Assembly: GCA_035253505.1 (NCBI GenBank) | Contig: DATFCC010000294.1 | Location: 1 to 13,425, forward strand | Direction: 5' to 3' | Source: AWTP1-13 sp035253505 | GTDB lineage: Bacteria; Pseudomonadota; Alphaproteobacteria; Rhizobiales; Hyphomicrobiaceae | Length of the DNA: 13,425 nt | In this document: piece by piece, positions 1 through 6,287 of the stretch | How positions within the stretch are numbered: the first letter of the stretch is position 1 | Layout of the letters: each line of letters starts with the position of its first letter | Notes under the pieces: generated by a model | Database searches by the model: none | Told to the model about the DNA's origin: nothing | Seen by the model: only the letters and a program-made list of their open reading frames with translations | Made by a program: the position numbers and the translations under genes

Positions 1-86
1 AGCTCCGGCCGCAGCCGTGCCGCATGGTCGAGATAGCTCTCGCGCCGGCCATCCGCCGGCCACACCTCGAAGATGACGGCGATCAT
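1..86 (-). CDS. Antibiotic biosynthesis monooxygenase-like protein, N-terminal fragment
   Basis: Only the first 28 codons lie in the window; the rest runs off the left edge. The fragment begins MIAVIFEVWPADGRRESYLD, a beta strand followed by a helix start typical of the small ABM (dimeric alpha+beta barrel) family, whose members include monooxygenases and many uncharacterised roughly 100-residue proteins. The start at 86 is supported by a GAGGA ribosome binding site about 9 bases upstream. The gene is divergent from the Tyr-rich secreted protein that starts at 303. The family call rests on a short stretch I recognise by pattern, so the substrate and reaction are unknown. Confidence 0.5.
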   Translation of the reverse strand, partial: MIAVIFEVWPADGRRESYLDHAARLRPE

Positions 87-234
87 GCGGGCATTTCCTC
101 GTGAGCGGGAACCGGCGCAATCGTAGCAGCACAACGCCGGCGCGCGCCACCCGCTGCAGAACCGTACGCTGGCCGGCAAGGAGGCGACGACTCGACCCAA
201 GACTTCGGCATGGTGGGCCGCGTTCGGGGCTGAC

Positions 235-273
235 GGCGATGCGATCGCCAGGAACCTTCGGCCGATCTCCTGG
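235..273. promoter_or_regulatory. Two abutting inverted repeats before the Tyr-rich gene
   Basis: GGCGAT (235-240) and ATCGCC (244-249) form a perfect repeat around GCG. CCAGGA (248-253) and TCCTGG (268-273) form a second repeat with a 14-base loop. Both lie 30 to 68 bases before the start codon at 303, in the 216-base divergent gap. They could be an operator or a leader hairpin. I see no convincing -35/-10 pair with them. Confidence 0.3.
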
Positions 274-302
274 TTAGCCCGCCAGCAAAGGAGAGAAACA
301 CT

Positions 303-551
303 ATGCGACTCACACCTCTAATTGCCGGTGCGGCCGCCATGACCACGCTTGGCTGGGCCGGCTCAGCTTCTGCCCAGGTTGTGGAATTCTACTATGGGCT
401 ACCCGCGGGTTACGTCGATTACTACTACGGGTACGATTATCCGCGTGCCTACTACTACGAGGCGCCGGGCCCACGTGTGATACGGCGCGGCGGGTGCGGC
501 ACATACCGCTACTGGAACGGTGATCGCTGCGTCGATGCGCGCTACGACTGA
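303..551 (+). CDS. Small Tyr-rich secreted protein
   Basis: This is an 82-residue protein of unknown function. Residues 1-24 form a signal peptide ending Ser-Ala-Ser-Ala, with likely cleavage before QVVEF. The mature part of about 58 residues has about 14 tyrosines, many in pairs or triplets (YY, YYY), and only two cysteines. The C-terminal motif CGTYRYWNGDRCVDAR closely resembles the tail of many small periplasmic or secreted proteins in rhizobia and relatives; the two cysteines probably form a disulfide. An AGGAG site lies upstream of the ATG with normal spacing. The gene stands alone: it is divergent from the ABM-like gene and convergent with the EamA exporter. No enzymatic motif is visible, and a role at the envelope surface is only a guess. 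Confidence 0.8.
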   Translation: MRLTPLIAGAAAMTTLGWAGSASAQVVEFYYGLPAGYVDYYYGYDYPRAYYYEAPGPRVIRRGGCGTYRYWNGDRCVDARYD

Positions 552-565
552 CGGTTGGTCAGCGT

Positions 566-594
566 CCGGCTCGTGTCGTGCCATCGCGAGCCGG
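566..594. terminator. Hairpin between convergent genes, possible terminator
   Basis: CCGGCTCG (566-573) and CGAGCCGG (587-594) form a perfect 8-bp stem with a 13-base loop, in the 50-base gap between the ends of the Tyr-rich gene (551) and the exporter gene (602). The position suits a bidirectional terminator, but neither side has a run of T, so it may only be a 3'-end stabiliser. Confidence 0.4.
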
Positions 595-601
595 GTGCAC
601 G

Positions 602-1447
602 TTAGCCCAGGCGCACCATCATCATTCCAGCGACGACCAAGCAGGCGGCGGCAATGCGTGCCGGGACGATGGGCTCGTGCAACAGCACCATGCCCAGGAC
701 GGCCGCGAACAGCACGCTCGTTTCCCGGAGGGCGGCCACGAGCGCGATGGGTGCGACCGTCATTGCCCAGATCGCGATGGCGTAGGCGGCGGTCGACAGA
801 ACGGCACCGCCGATTGCCACCCTCCAGTTGCGGGCGAGGTCGCGAGCGAGCCTTGGGCCTACGGTGATGCACCCGAAGGCCGCCATGCATGCCCCGCTCA
901 GGATGAACAGCCACACCGCATACTGGATCGGTGAGCCAGACGTCCGCGCACCGAGGCCGTCGACCAGCGTGTAGGCGGATATCGTAAGCGAGGTGAGGAG
1001 GGCGAAGCCGACGGAACGAGCATCGAATTGCCCGAGATTCCTGCCGCCGCGGAGGGCGAGGAGAAGGATGCCCCCCGTCAGCAAGGCAATGCCTGCAAGA
1101 CCATAGCCGCCGATGTCCTCGTTCAGCCAGAGCGTGGAGAACAGGGCGGTGAGCAGCGGAGCGCTGCCGCGCGCGATAGGATAGACGTGGCCCAGGTCGC
1201 CGAAGCGATAGGCCTGGGCGAGGGCGAGGTAGTAGACGATGTGGATGGCGACGGATGCCAGCACGTACGGCCAGGCGGCCAGGTGCGGCACGCCCAGATA
1301 GGCCGCGAATGGCAGTGCCACCATGCCGGATGCGGCAGCGACCAGCGCCGTGGCAACCACGGGCTCGGCATCCAGTTTCAGCAGGGCGTTCCAGCCCGCG
1401 TGACAGGCGGCAGCCGCCAGCACGGCCACAAACACGATCGGGTCCAT
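602..1447 (-). CDS. EamA/DMT-superfamily transporter
   Basis: This 281-residue inner membrane protein has about ten hydrophobic segments arranged as two similar five-helix halves (about 1-132 and 147-281), the EamA layout of the drug/metabolite transporter superfamily. It opens with a hydrophobic segment ending in HAGWNALLK, typical of helix 1. The second half contains the RETSVLFAAVLG stretch and ends with VPARIAAACLVVAGMMM, typical of the last two helices. Such proteins usually export amino acids, metabolites or drugs; the substrate cannot be read from the sequence. The length matches the family norm. The ribosome binding site is weak, so the start at 1447 rests on the full first helix. It is convergent with the Tyr-rich gene and transcribed alone. 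Confidence 0.9.
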   Translation of the reverse strand: MDPIVFVAVLAAAACHAGWNALLKLDAEPVVATALVAAASGMVALPFAAYLGVPHLAAWPYVLASVAIHIVYYLALAQAYRFGDLGHVYPIARGSAPLLTALFSTLWLNEDIGGYGLAGIALLTGGILLLALRGGRNLGQFDARSVGFALLTSLTISAYTLVDGLGARTSGSPIQYAVWLFILSGACMAAFGCITVGPRLARDLARNWRVAIGGAVLSTAAYAIAIWAMTVAPIALVAALRETSVLFAAVLGMVLLHEPIVPARIAAACLVVAGMMMVRLG

Positions 1448-1797
1448 TTGCGGCCGCCGTTGTCTGGAAGCTCAGCGAGAGTGGGATGCGCGCGGAAGGC
1501 AGCTATCCACAGGCGCCGGCATTGCGCAACAGGGCCGCCAGACGGCAACCGGCGGCCCATCTTTTGGGATTGCGACGAAATTGCGAACAGCCGCACGCAC
1601 CGAAAGGTGCGCACCGGCAAAGTTACCCCCGATGACGCCGCGAACTAACTGATTGGATTTCCTGAGTTTGATCTGACGGCGACGCGTGGGCGATTTTCGC
1701 TGCTGCGGTGCGGCTTGACGGCACCGCTGGCTTTGCGCCTCATCTGCTACGCTTGGGAGGACGCGGGACGGCTGAAGCAACCGACAGGAGCATCGTC
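1448..1797. other. 350-base intergenic region without a gene
   Basis: This divergent gap lies between the exporter and the small membrane protein. I see no supported gene in it. It holds a 6-bp hairpin with a GAAA loop (1596-1611) and a TTGACG at 1715-1720 with no good -10 at the right distance. It also holds the decamer TGCTACGCTT at 1745-1754, which recurs upstream of the PAS gene. Promoters for both flanking genes must lie here but I cannot place them. Confidence 0.6.
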
Positions 1798-2007
1798 ATG
1801 CCAATCAACTGGGCCGACATTCCTTGGCCAGCCGTCGGCCTCTTGGCCGGGCTCACCTTCGTGGCGTCGCTGATAGGCCATTCACTGGCGCGCAGCAGCG
1901 TCATTGTCGGCGCGATTCTCGCGGTCATCATCTTCGTCGCCGTCTACGTGTTCTGGGATTTCTATCCGCACGGCCTGATGCCGAATGTCCGCTTCCCGAT
2001 GAGATAG
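1798..2007 (+). CDS. Small two-helix membrane protein
   Basis: This 69-residue protein of unknown function begins MPINWADIPWPAVGLLAGLT. It has two transmembrane segments, at about residues 11-28 and 35-55, joined by a short HSLARSS turn, and ends in a short polar tail (YPHGLMPNVRFPMR). An upstream ATG in frame at 1708 exists, but the start at 1798 has AGGAG (1786-1790) seven bases before it and gives a compact protein that begins near the first helix. It has no recognised family motif. It is the first of three same-strand genes, but 197 bases separate it from the next, so it is probably its own unit. That this is a real gene is likely; its role is unknown. Confidence 0.65.
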   Translation: MPINWADIPWPAVGLLAGLTFVASLIGHSLARSSVIVGAILAVIIFVAVYVFWDFYPHGLMPNVRFPMR

Positions 2008-2032
2008 CGGGAAAGCGTCCGCTCATGTCGCG

Positions 2033-2065
2033 CGTGCGGCTTCCCCCGCCGGGTGTGGCCGCACG
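2033..2065. terminator. 8-bp hairpin downstream of the small membrane protein
   Basis: CGTGCGGC (2033-2040) pairs perfectly with GCCGCACG (2058-2065), and the 17-base loop can itself pair CCC with GGG. It begins 26 bases after the stop codon at 2007. It lacks a T run, so it is a weak candidate for an intrinsic terminator or an mRNA 3'-end structure. Confidence 0.4.
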
Positions 2066-2204
2066 ACGTGACGCATGCCCGCGGAATGCGCCTCTGCCTT
2101 TCAAGACAATCTGCTCAGCGTCGATCCTATGTCGCAACGTCGGCAAGATTGGCTTGTAGAGTAGGGCGGTTCGGATGCAGGCCAGGCGACTGGCGGAGGG
2201 TTCC

Positions 2205-2486
2205 ATGCGGGTCTCAGTCGAGCCGTTGCGAGCGGCCTTGATCGCGGCGGGCGTCCTGCTCGCCTTGTCCTTGCCCGCGGCGGCCCAGGAAAACGTGTGC
2301 GCGGCCGAGGATGTGCGGCAGGCGTGCTCCCAGCAGTGCTGCGGGCGCAGATCGTGCCCGCCCTCCTGCGAGGTCGACTGCGTCAAGCTTTGCGTCGACT
2401 CGTGCGGATCGCAGACGCGCTCGCTCACCTACAACACGCGCAAGCGCGACCTGCAATTGCGCTGCGGCAACCGCGGCGTCCGCTAG
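2205..2486 (+). CDS. Cys-rich secreted protein with a CX3C array
   Basis: This is a 93-residue protein of a kind I do not recognise. Residues 1-28 form a signal peptide (hydrophobic core AALIAAGVLLALSLP, cleavage after AAAQ or nearby). The mature chain of about 65 residues has ten cysteines, at 32, 41, 45, 46, 51, 55, 59, 63, 67 and 87. Five of them (51 to 67) are spaced exactly four apart, and 41 to 45 has the same spacing. The tail is basic. The start at 2205 is preferred over an in-frame ATG at 2175 because GGAGGG (2195-2200) sits just before it and the signal peptide then has a normal n-region. The stop is 54 bases before the patatin-like gene on the same strand, so the two may be cotranscribed. 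Metal binding or a disulfide-bonded fold are both possible. Confidence 0.7.
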   Translation: MRVSVEPLRAALIAAGVLLALSLPAAAQENVCAAEDVRQACSQQCCGRRSCPPSCEVDCVKLCVDSCGSQTRSLTYNTRKRDLQLRCGNRGVR

Positions 2487-2540
2487 CACACGAGCGGCTG
2501 CCGGCCCTCCATCCGCCGAACGACTCGTGCAGGGAACGTG

Positions 2541-4790
2541 ATGACGGACCAATCCACTCCGCCCGAAGAGCATGCCGAGCGCCTGATCGATGGCCTGCTG
2601 CGCGGCATTTTCGCCCTGCGCATCCCCCTCGCCATGGGGTTGCTCGCGGTGCTGGTGCTCACCCTCTCCGACCAGGTGCTGGAGGTGCATCGCGTGCTCG
2701 CCCAGGAGCGGGCGCGCAATCCGTTCAACATTCATTGGCTGTTCGCCTTGGGCTCGCTGGCGGCGCTCTGCCTGGTGCTCTGGCAGATGGCGCGTCAGCA
2801 CGCCGAGTATGCAGCCGAGGATGTTCCCGGCGAGCACGTCAGGCCGCATCCCTGGTGCAATTGGATGCTCAGGTGGGGCCCGCGGCTGCTGGCCACGCTG
2901 CCGCTGCTGGGCGCGGCGCTCGGCATCTGGCTGAGCCGGCTGCCCAATCTCGACGGGGCCGACGTGCCGGCCTCGCTGGCCGAGCCCATCAAAGTGATCG
3001 CGCAACTCAGGAAGGATTTCATCATCGGCAGCCTGATCTGCGTGGCGGCTGCGGTCATCATCTTCCTGGTCGTCAGCCTGTTCGAGCGCAGCGTCACGCC
3101 GCACGGAAGCCGCCGCGCGCGCCGCCTTGCCATCTTCAGCAACTGGATGCTGTTTCCGCTCGTGGTGCTGGCCTCCATCATCCTGCTGATCCGCGATCCC
3201 GTGCACCTCCCGCAGCGGGTGGGCTCGATCCCGCTGTTCGCTCTGTGGATGGTCAACCTCGCCATCCTGACGGGACTGTTCGCCCGCTACTACCGCATCT
3301 TCGGCGTGCCGATCCTCGGCGCGCTGCTGGTGGCGCTTGCCTGTTTCGAGGTGTTCGGCCTCACCGACAACCACGCGTTCCGTCACCATCAGGCCGACAT
3401 CAAGCGCCCGACCGTCGAGGCGGCATTCCGCACCTGGCTCGGCTCGCGCAAGGACGCTGACAGCTATCGCAATGCCGGCAAGCCCTATCCGGTATACGTG
3501 ATCGCCGCCGAGGGCGGAGGGCTCTATGCCGCCTATCAGACGGCCAAGTTCCTGGCGCGCATGCAGGACCTGTGCCCGAACTTCGCCCAGCACGTGTTCG
3601 CCATCAGCTCGGTGTCCGGCGGGAGCCTGGGCTCGGCGGTGTTCGCAGGCCTCACCCGTTCGCTGGCCGCCAACGCGGAGGCGAAGCCATGCCTGGACAA
3701 GCTGGAGGACCGCGGCAGGTTCGAAACGAGTGCCGACAAGATGCTCTCGCGCGACCTGCTGGCGCCAGCGGTATGGGGTGGCCTCTTTCCCGACTTCCTG
3801 CAGCGCTTCATCCCCTGGCCGCTGCCGGTGCTCGACCGTGCCAGGGCGCTGGAATATGCCTTCGAGGATAGCTGGCGCTTCGGCGGGGTGGAGGGCAGCA
3901 ACCCGCTCAGCGGATCGCTGTTCGGCATGTGCGGCGCCGGCACGGCCTCCTGCCTGACCGGGCCGACGCCGGCGCTGGCCTTCAACGCGAGCAACATCGA
4001 GACGGGCATGCAGATGGTGCTGAGCCCGCTCGACTTCACTTCCATCGGACCGCCGTGGACCGGCTCGGCGAAGGCGTTCGACTTCTTCTCCACGGGCGTC
4101 GACCCCGTGGACATGCCGGTGAGTACCGCCATCGGGCTCAGTGCACGCTTTCCCTGGATCTCACCGGCGGGCTGGTTCGCCTTCACCGATCCCAACGAAA
4201 AGAGCCTTGGCGAGAAGGCACGCAAGCGGCGCATGAGTTTCGTCGACGGCGGCTATGTCGACAATTCGGGCGCGTCGACCGCGTCCAAGCTGGCACAGTC
4301 GCTGAACGAGCTCGCTGCCAAGGAGCCCGGCGCCCCGCAGGTGGCGATCAAGCTCGTGATGATCTCGGCGGCGTGGATCCCCTTCGACCGCTTCTGGATG
4401 GACGCGCCGCAGAATCGCGGCCTCAGCGATACGTTCGTGCCCTTCGTTGCCGCGCTCGCGACCTGGCAAGGCCGCGGCTATACCACCCAGTACGACCTGG
4501 CCGCCGATCCCAAACCCGGCTTCAAGATCGTGGAGGCCGGCGTCTACTACAATTTCATGCCGCTGCCGGTGGGCTGGCAGCTCTCCAGCCTGTCGCGCAG
4601 CTACATCGACCTCTTTCGCGGCAACCCCGACAGGTGCGACCCCACCCAGCTCGATCGCTCGCTGGAAAGCCACGCCGCGCTCGCCAACTCCTACATCAAC
4701 CGCGCCAACTGCGTGGCAGCCGAAATCATCGCCGACTTGACGCCGACCGCCGCGCCGCTCGCAATGCCTTCGATCACGCCGGCGAACTGA
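2541..4790 (+). CDS. Membrane-anchored patatin-like phospholipase
   Basis: This is a protein of about 749 residues; the numbering below counts from a GTG codon at 2538, directly before the chosen ATG. The N-terminal 275 residues hold about seven hydrophobic segments (near 22-45, 65-83, 115-133, 160-182, 203-219, 232-248, 254-273). A cytoplasmic or periplasmic patatin-type lipase domain follows. It has a Gly-rich oxyanion loop EGGGLYAA (325-332), a nucleophile elbow SSVSGGSLG with Ser360, and the dyad Asp in DGGYVDNSG (Asp570). Patatin-like enzymes hydrolyse acyl esters of phospholipids or neutral lipids with a Ser-Asp dyad; the substrate here is unknown. The elbow reads S-V-S-G-G, not the textbook G-x-S-x-G. 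The ATG at 2541 has AGGG six bases before it, while the GTG would be too close. It follows the Cys-rich gene by 54 bases. Confidence 0.8.
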   Translation: MTDQSTPPEEHAERLIDGLLRGIFALRIPLAMGLLAVLVLTLSDQVLEVHRVLAQERARNPFNIHWLFALGSLAALCLVLWQMARQHAEYAAEDVPGEHVRPHPWCNWMLRWGPRLLATLPLLGAALGIWLSRLPNLDGADVPASLAEPIKVIAQLRKDFIIGSLICVAAAVIIFLVVSLFERSVTPHGSRRARRLAIFSNWMLFPLVVLASIILLIRDPVHLPQRVGSIPLFALWMVNLAILTGLFARYYRIFGVPILGALLVALACFEVFGLTDNHAFRHHQADIKRPTVEAAFRTWLGSRKDADSYRNAGKPYPVYVIAAEGGGLYAAYQTAKFLARMQDLCPNFAQHVFAISSVSGGSLGSAVFAGLTRSLAANAEAKPCLDKLEDRGRFETSADKMLSRDLLAPAVWGGLFPDFLQRFIPWPLPVLDRARALEYAFEDSWRFGGVEGSNPLSGSLFGMCGAGTASCLTGPTPALAFNASNIETGMQMVLSPLDFTSIGPPWTGSAKAFDFFSTGVDPVDMPVSTAIGLSARFPWISPAGWFAFTDPNEKSLGEKARKRRMSFVDGGYVDNSGASTASKLAQSLNELAAKEPGAPQVAIKLVMISAAWIPFDRFWMDAPQNRGLSDTFVPFVAALATWQGRGYTTQYDLAADPKPGFKIVEAGVYYNFMPLPVGWQLSSLSRSYIDLFRGNPDRCDPTQLDRSLESHAALANSYINRANCVAAEIIADLTPTAAPLAMPSITPAN

Positions 4791-4844
4791 CGCGATGGGT
4801 CGCCTCCAGGCGCGGGCCCGGCAAAGCCCGATCGGCGTCGCGTC
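4789..4844. terminator. Nested hairpin filling the gap between convergent genes
   Basis: GACGCGA (4789-4795) pairs with TCGCGTC (4838-4844). Inside it lie CGCC/GGCG (4801-4804 with 4809-4812) and CGGGC/GCCCG (4813-4817 with 4826-4830). The structure occupies the whole gap between the stop codon of the lipase gene and that of the XRE gene. It could end transcription in both directions, although there is no T run. Confidence 0.35.
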
Positions 4845-5342
4845 TTAGTTGCGCTGCCTGCCCGCCAGGTCGGATAGCATGCGCGCGAAGTCCATCAGCT
4901 TCGCCTGCATGTCGGGGGGCAACTCGGCGTAACGGGCAGCGAGCTCATCGGCCGGCGAAGGCGGGGTCACGCACGGTGGAGCGACCCCCACCTCGCTTTC
5001 GCGCCGGCGGATGCGATCGTCCACCTGCGCGCGCGTGGCCGCCTCCAGATCCGCGTAGAACCACTCGATGGACACGCGGAAAATGCGGGCGAGCTCGAAG
5101 ATGCGCGAGGCGCTGATGCGGGTCTCGCCGATCTCGTACTTCTGGATCTGCTGAGGGGCGAGGTCGACGAGCTCGGCCAGCCGTTCAAGGCTCACCTCGT
5201 TGATCTGCCGCAATCGCCTGAGCCGCCGGCCGACGTGCTTGTCGATGGCGGTCGCCTTGCGGGGCGAGGCTCCAGGGCGCTCGCTGCGCGGCCGGCCTGA
5301 TGGCCTGGATTGTGTCGCCATGCCCGCATCAGCCCTGCGCAT
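4845..5342 (-). CDS. XRE-family transcriptional regulator
   Basis: This 165-residue DNA-binding protein has a basic, disordered N-terminal tail of about 33 residues. A Cro/C1-type helix-turn-helix follows (about 36-95), with VSLERLAELVDLAPQQIQKY as helices 2-3 and SASRIFELARIFRVSIEWFY closing the domain. A linker and a C-terminal helical region (LAARYAELPPDMQAKLMDFARML) follow. This layout is common among alphaproteobacterial stand-alone XRE regulators such as PraR-like proteins, which bind as dimers and often control a divergent neighbour or their own gene. The divergent neighbour here is the GNAT-like gene at 5514. The start could be 5342 (weak AGG upstream) or 5321 (MATQSRPSG); the choice does not affect the domain. 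The target and any ligand are unknown. Confidence 0.85.
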   Translation of the reverse strand: MRRADAGMATQSRPSGRPRSERPGASPRKATAIDKHVGRRLRRLRQINEVSLERLAELVDLAPQQIQKYEIGETRISASRIFELARIFRVSIEWFYADLEAATRAQVDDRIRRRESEVGVAPPCVTPPSPADELAARYAELPPDMQAKLMDFARMLSDLAGRQRN

Positions 5343-5513
5343 GACGACCTACCCCACTGACAAAGAAGCTAATTCCACAAATCCGGTGCATGGCCGCGAC
5401 GGCTCGATCTACCCCGCGAGCTTATGCCAGCACGGGCCGGAGGCTGCAACTCTTCCGCCACCCGCAGGCTGAAGCCATAGTGGGCCCTCAACCTTAATTA
5501 GAGGTCGGGGCCA

Positions 5514-6287
5514 ATGCATGCATCCGAAGCGGACGCCAATTCACTGATCGATGAGATAGCCATAGAGCACGGCCCGGCCGATCTGCTGGGCAGGTTCTTC
5601 CTTCTCGCCGATACCGCCGCGCGCGCCCGGGGCGTCAGGCTGTCGTTCGGCCGCATGGCCGATCTGGTCGCGATCAATGCGCAGAACCGCGACAGTTGGC
5701 TGCCGCTGTTCCCGACGTACGATGTTCGCTGCAATACCATCAGCGCCGATGAGGGCTTCTGCATTCTCGGTCGCGACCGGCGGGGAAGAGTGGTGGCTGT
5801 GCACTCCGGCAGGTTGTTCGACCTCGGGCGCAGCGACTTCCACGGCCTCGCAGAAAGCCTGCGGCTCATGTACGAGCACCCCGAGCGCTGGCGGCGGCCG
5901 GGAGAGAGCTGTGAGGTGACGGCCAGGTCGGCACGCTCCGTCAACGGTCGCGTGGTCTTCTCGGGCGCTGCCTGGTACCACCCCGACTACCGCGGGCGGC
6001 AACTGTCGACCATCGTGCCGATCCTCTCGCGCGCCTACGCCTATACGCACTGGAACATGGACTATCTGGTTGCGATGATGTCGGAGGGCGTCGTCCGTGG
6101 CGGCATGACGCAGCGCACGGGCTATACCAACATCGACTGGGACATACGGGTGACGAACTCGCCCATGGGCGACGTAAGGTTCGCGTTCATGTGGATGCAG
6201 ACGGCCCAGCTACTGGAGGACGTCGCCAGATTCGTCGGTCGTGCCGAACGCGAGGGGGCGGACGCGTTGATCAAGCGTCGCGCCTAG
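5514..6287 (+). CDS. GNAT-like acyltransferase-fold protein, unknown substrate
   Basis: This is a 257-residue protein. The central part looks like a GNAT fold: a strand (about 88-99, GRDRRGRVVAVHSGRLF), then a strand and turn WYHPDYRGRQLSTIVPILSR (about 154-173) in the place of the acetyl-CoA-binding motif A. The usual loop is R-G-x-G-x-A/G; here it is R-G-R-Q-L-S, so a key Gly is replaced by Gln163 and activity is uncertain. A C-terminal region rich in Trp and Met (DIRVTNSPMGDVRFAFMWM) follows. I do not recognise a named subfamily. GAGG lies about 9 bases before the ATG. The AT-rich stretch TTAATTA sits just upstream, in the gap shared with the XRE gene. The last 78 bases overlap the convergent PAS gene. 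Confidence 0.6.
   Translation: MHASEADANSLIDEIAIEHGPADLLGRFFLLADTAARARGVRLSFGRMADLVAINAQNRDSWLPLFPTYDVRCNTISADEGFCILGRDRRGRVVAVHSGRLFDLGRSDFHGLAESLRLMYEHPERWRRPGESCEVTARSARSVNGRVVFSGAAWYHPDYRGRQLSTIVPILSRAYAYTHWNMDYLVAMMSEGVVRGGMTQRTGYTNIDWDIRVTNSPMGDVRFAFMWMQTAQLLEDVARFVGRAEREGADALIKRRA

Noticed and set aside
83..346. 87-codon minus-strand frame whose stop overlaps the ABM-like start as ATGA
   Set aside because: The overlap looks like translational coupling, but the protein is Arg/Ala-rich noise, overlaps the signal peptide of the Tyr-rich gene, and the ABM-like gene has its own ribosome site.
1715..1743. TTGACG as a -35 for the small membrane protein gene
   Set aside because: At 16-18 bases downstream there is no sequence resembling a -10.
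2214..3593. 459-codon open frame on the minus strand
   Set aside because: It is antisense to the Cys-rich and lipase genes, very rich in Arg, His and Gln, and has no domain; it is a by-product of high GC.
3929..5116. 395-codon plus-strand frame running through the lipase end and the XRE gene
   Set aside because: It is an alternative frame of the lipase gene; Arg-rich, without a ribosome site or domain.
5491..5505. ACCT-TAATTAG-AGGT before the GNAT-like gene, considered as a lux-type box with an autoinducer synthase
   Set aside because: Only four bases pair on each side, and the protein lacks the conserved Arg, Phe, Trp, Glu and Asp pattern of LuxI synthases.
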